NCBI GenBank assembly: GCA_016934825.1
Contig: JAFGSB010000140.1
Span: 1-64,000, forward strand
Length of the DNA stretch: 64,000 nucleotides
DNA from: Candidatus Zhuqueibacterota bacterium
GTDB lineage: Bacteria; Zhuqueibacterota; Zhuqueibacteria; Residuimicrobiales; Krinioviventaceae
Direction of reading: 5' to 3'
Under the pieces are notes generated by a model that searched no databases, was not told the origin of the DNA, and saw only the letters and a program-made list of their open reading frames with translations. Of this stretch, positions 62,596 to 64,000 are shown piece by piece. The first letter of the stretch is position 1; each line of letters starts with the position of its first letter. Both the position numbers and the translations under genes were made by a program.

Positions 62596-64000
62596 ATGAA
62601 AAAAAGTAGATTTAAAATACTCTTGGCATCGGTAATCTTTATATCATTCCACATTTCTGTAAACGCTAATGGGAATCCCGATAAACTTGATTTCCGGTTA
62701 TCGCGTCTGTTATGGGAACATGAAAATCCAACAGTCGGCAAACTTTTTAAGGTTGTTGACGATCATAACCTGCTGAGGGTCTCCATTCGCTTCCAAACCC
62801 TGCCGGCTGACGAGACTATTCATGAAATGGAATTACAGGGAATCCGGTTTGATTACCTGAATAACAAAATACTGCATATCGGCAGAATTTATGAAGCGTA
62901 TGTCCCCATCGACAGACTCGGGTTGTTGACATCATCCCAAAATATCCTGAATATTGAATCCGCCGATTATACAAATCATTTACACACCATAAATGTCAGC
63001 AACGGGGAAATTCAGGCAAGACAAACCTGGGATTATCCGGACGACAAGGGTCATTTTTTAACCGGCCGGGGTATTACGATTGCCATAAACGACGATCCCG
63101 CGGATATCTTTCACCCGGCTTTCTGGCGGGCCGACGGGGATACTTTCAAATGGATAGATACAAATGCCAATAATAAATTCGATAACGGTGTTGACGGCGT
63201 CGATCTCAATTTAAACAACGCCGTAGAATCAAATGAAATTCTTGCTTTTTTTAAGGCTCCTGTAAACGATATCTGGGATATCTTTCCCGGTGATTATTCG
63301 GAATATCGCCCGGACATGGATTGGCTGTACAATGACGTCAATAAAAACAATATCCGTGATTTTGGACCGAAGAATGGTTTTACGGAATCCGATCCGACAT
63401 ACGGTGAACAAATATTTGTTTGTATCGATCAGAATCAAAACAACGCGCTTGATACGGACGAGCCGCTCATCGCTTTAAAAACCTGTAAAATCAAAGCAAT
63501 CTATGCAAATTTCGGATGGGATTATGAAAATTATCAATGGATTTACAGGACACTGCTTCGCGGACAGGATTTAATCGAACTCCCGAAATATACGACCCAT
63601 GCAACCGCGGTTGCCGGGATTCTGGCCGCCGGGTGTCGGGGTGTGCATAAATTTACGGGGATCGCTCCGGACGCCGATATCATCATTGGTCCACCGGCCT
63701 GGGCAAGGGAAATGAAAGCCGATATTATTTTGTACGAAAGCGGTGTGTTTATTAACAAATTTTTAGACGGTTCATCTAATGAAGAAGAAGCCGTCGATTC
63801 ATTGGCCGCAGCCGGGATCATTCAGGTTCTTCCGGCTGGAAATTTAAAAAATGTCCGCCGCCATTTTCATAGTGAAATCGCGCCGAGGGATTCCATCAGT
63901 GTGCGGATACTCAGCCCGGCCCCACAGTTTAATCCGGGCAATCCGTATCTGGTCTCATTACTCTGGCGCAATCCAGAAAACAGCCCGGAAATCTCTATCG
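62596..64000 (+). CDS. Subtilase (S8) family peptidase, 3' end outside the window
   Basis: Open from ATG 62596 to the window end (at least 468 residues). Seen: a signal peptide (ends near SVNA), a propeptide-like region to about residue 140, then GRGITIAINDDPADIFHP with a probable catalytic Asp, TTHATAVAGILAAG with the His of the canonical GHGTHVAG, and VLPAGN with the oxyanion Asn. Each motif is diverged from the textbook form. The Ser motif would lie beyond the end. Length and family fit secreted subtilases, which often end in sorting domains in this group. Confidence 0.82.
   Translation, partial: MKKSRFKILLASVIFISFHISVNANGNPDKLDFRLSRLLWEHENPTVGKLFKVVDDHNLLRVSIRFQTLPADETIHEMELQGIRFDYLNNKILHIGRIYEAYVPIDRLGLLTSSQNILNIESADYTNHLHTINVSNGEIQARQTWDYPDDKGHFLTGRGITIAINDDPADIFHPAFWRADGDTFKWIDTNANNKFDNGVDGVDLNLNNAVESNEILAFFKAPVNDIWDIFPGDYSEYRPDMDWLYNDVNKNNIRDFGPKNGFTESDPTYGEQIFVCIDQNQNNALDTDEPLIALKTCKIKAIYANFGWDYENYQWIYRTLLRGQDLIELPKYTTHATAVAGILAAGCRGVHKFTGIAPDADIIIGPPAWAREMKADIILYESGVFINKFLDGSSNEEEAVDSLAAAGIIQVLPAGNLKNVRRHFHSEIAPRDSISVRILSPAPQFNPGNPYLVSLLWRNPENSPEISI

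Noticed and set aside
1-64000. CRISPR array, rRNA genes, prophage or classical defence system
   Set aside because: No regularly spaced short repeats, no rRNA-like stretch and no phage structural genes were found in the window.

Overview
The window looks like a chromosome fragment from a bacterium of the FCB group, of the Calditrichota / KSB1 / Ignavibacteria kind. This is inferred from three things: a GWxTD-domain protein, a PorV/PorQ-family outer-membrane protein, and several secreted proteins that end in 'YPNPFN / GVYxLQV / KxxxIR' sorting domains of the type IX secretion kind. Intergenic DNA is very AT-rich. Most genes have purine-rich ribosome binding sites, and TTG or GTG starts occur. 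No exact species can be named from sequence alone.

Layout. 0.1-7.6 kb: housekeeping and envelope genes (signal peptidase I, HemW, a LEA-type lipoprotein, an RDD membrane protein, a parvulin, a MgtC/DUF4010 protein, a DUF523-DUF1722 protein). 7.6-8.8 kb: a long AT-rich gap before an HU gene. 9.2-9.5 kb, minus strand: a HesB/IscA-like gene interrupted by one in-frame TGA exactly where this family has selenocysteine, followed by a hairpin that fits the bacterial SECIS rules. 9.7-10.9 kb: an apparent REP/RAYT mobile unit (HUH transposase with mirror-image hairpins). 11.2-15.8 kb, minus strand: methyltransferase, deoxyribose-phosphate aldolase with a microcompartment-like N-terminal helix, phosphohexomutase, SGNH hydrolase lipoprotein. 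16.0-20.0 kb: an operon of metallophosphoesterase, Roadblock protein, MglA GTPase, second Roadblock protein, UMF1-type transporter and a small membrane protein. 20.0-20.4 kb: tRNA-Val and tRNA-Asp; the 3' end of tRNA-Asp plus its terminator is duplicated.

20.8-30.8 kb: a surface/secretion cluster (GWxTD protein, TonB-dependent receptor, large sorted protein, PorV/PorQ protein, TIG/beta-propeller lipoprotein, LamG sorted protein). 31.0-35.2 kb: a three-part fusion of membrane transporter-like, spermidine-synthase-like and TPR regions, then a small lipoprotein. 35.5-46.4 kb: a carbohydrate-active cluster (two unclassified TIM-barrel hydrolase-like proteins, a deacetylase-like protein, a MYORG-type GH31 enzyme, a GH13 amylase with a sorting domain), with a decayed IS5/IS1182-type transposase fragment inside it. 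46.8-52.9 kb: two overlapping ICMT-type membrane methyltransferases, a cysteine-synthase-like enzyme, lipoproteins, a DUF4386 protein and an MFS exporter. 53.0-59.8 kb, minus strand: a PDZ-7TM-GAF histidine kinase and an NtrC-type regulator, followed by a secreted protein made of two repeats behind a possible sigma-54 promoter, then a B12-binding radical SAM protein. 60.4-64.0 kb: GNAT-YoaP protein, ThuA-like lipoprotein and the start of a subtilase that runs off the window.

The strongest unusual signals are the probable selenoprotein gene, which an ordinary ORF caller misses; the DeoC with an encapsulation-like peptide; the RAYT unit; the two-Roadblock MglA operon; and the kinase/regulator/two-repeat-protein unit.
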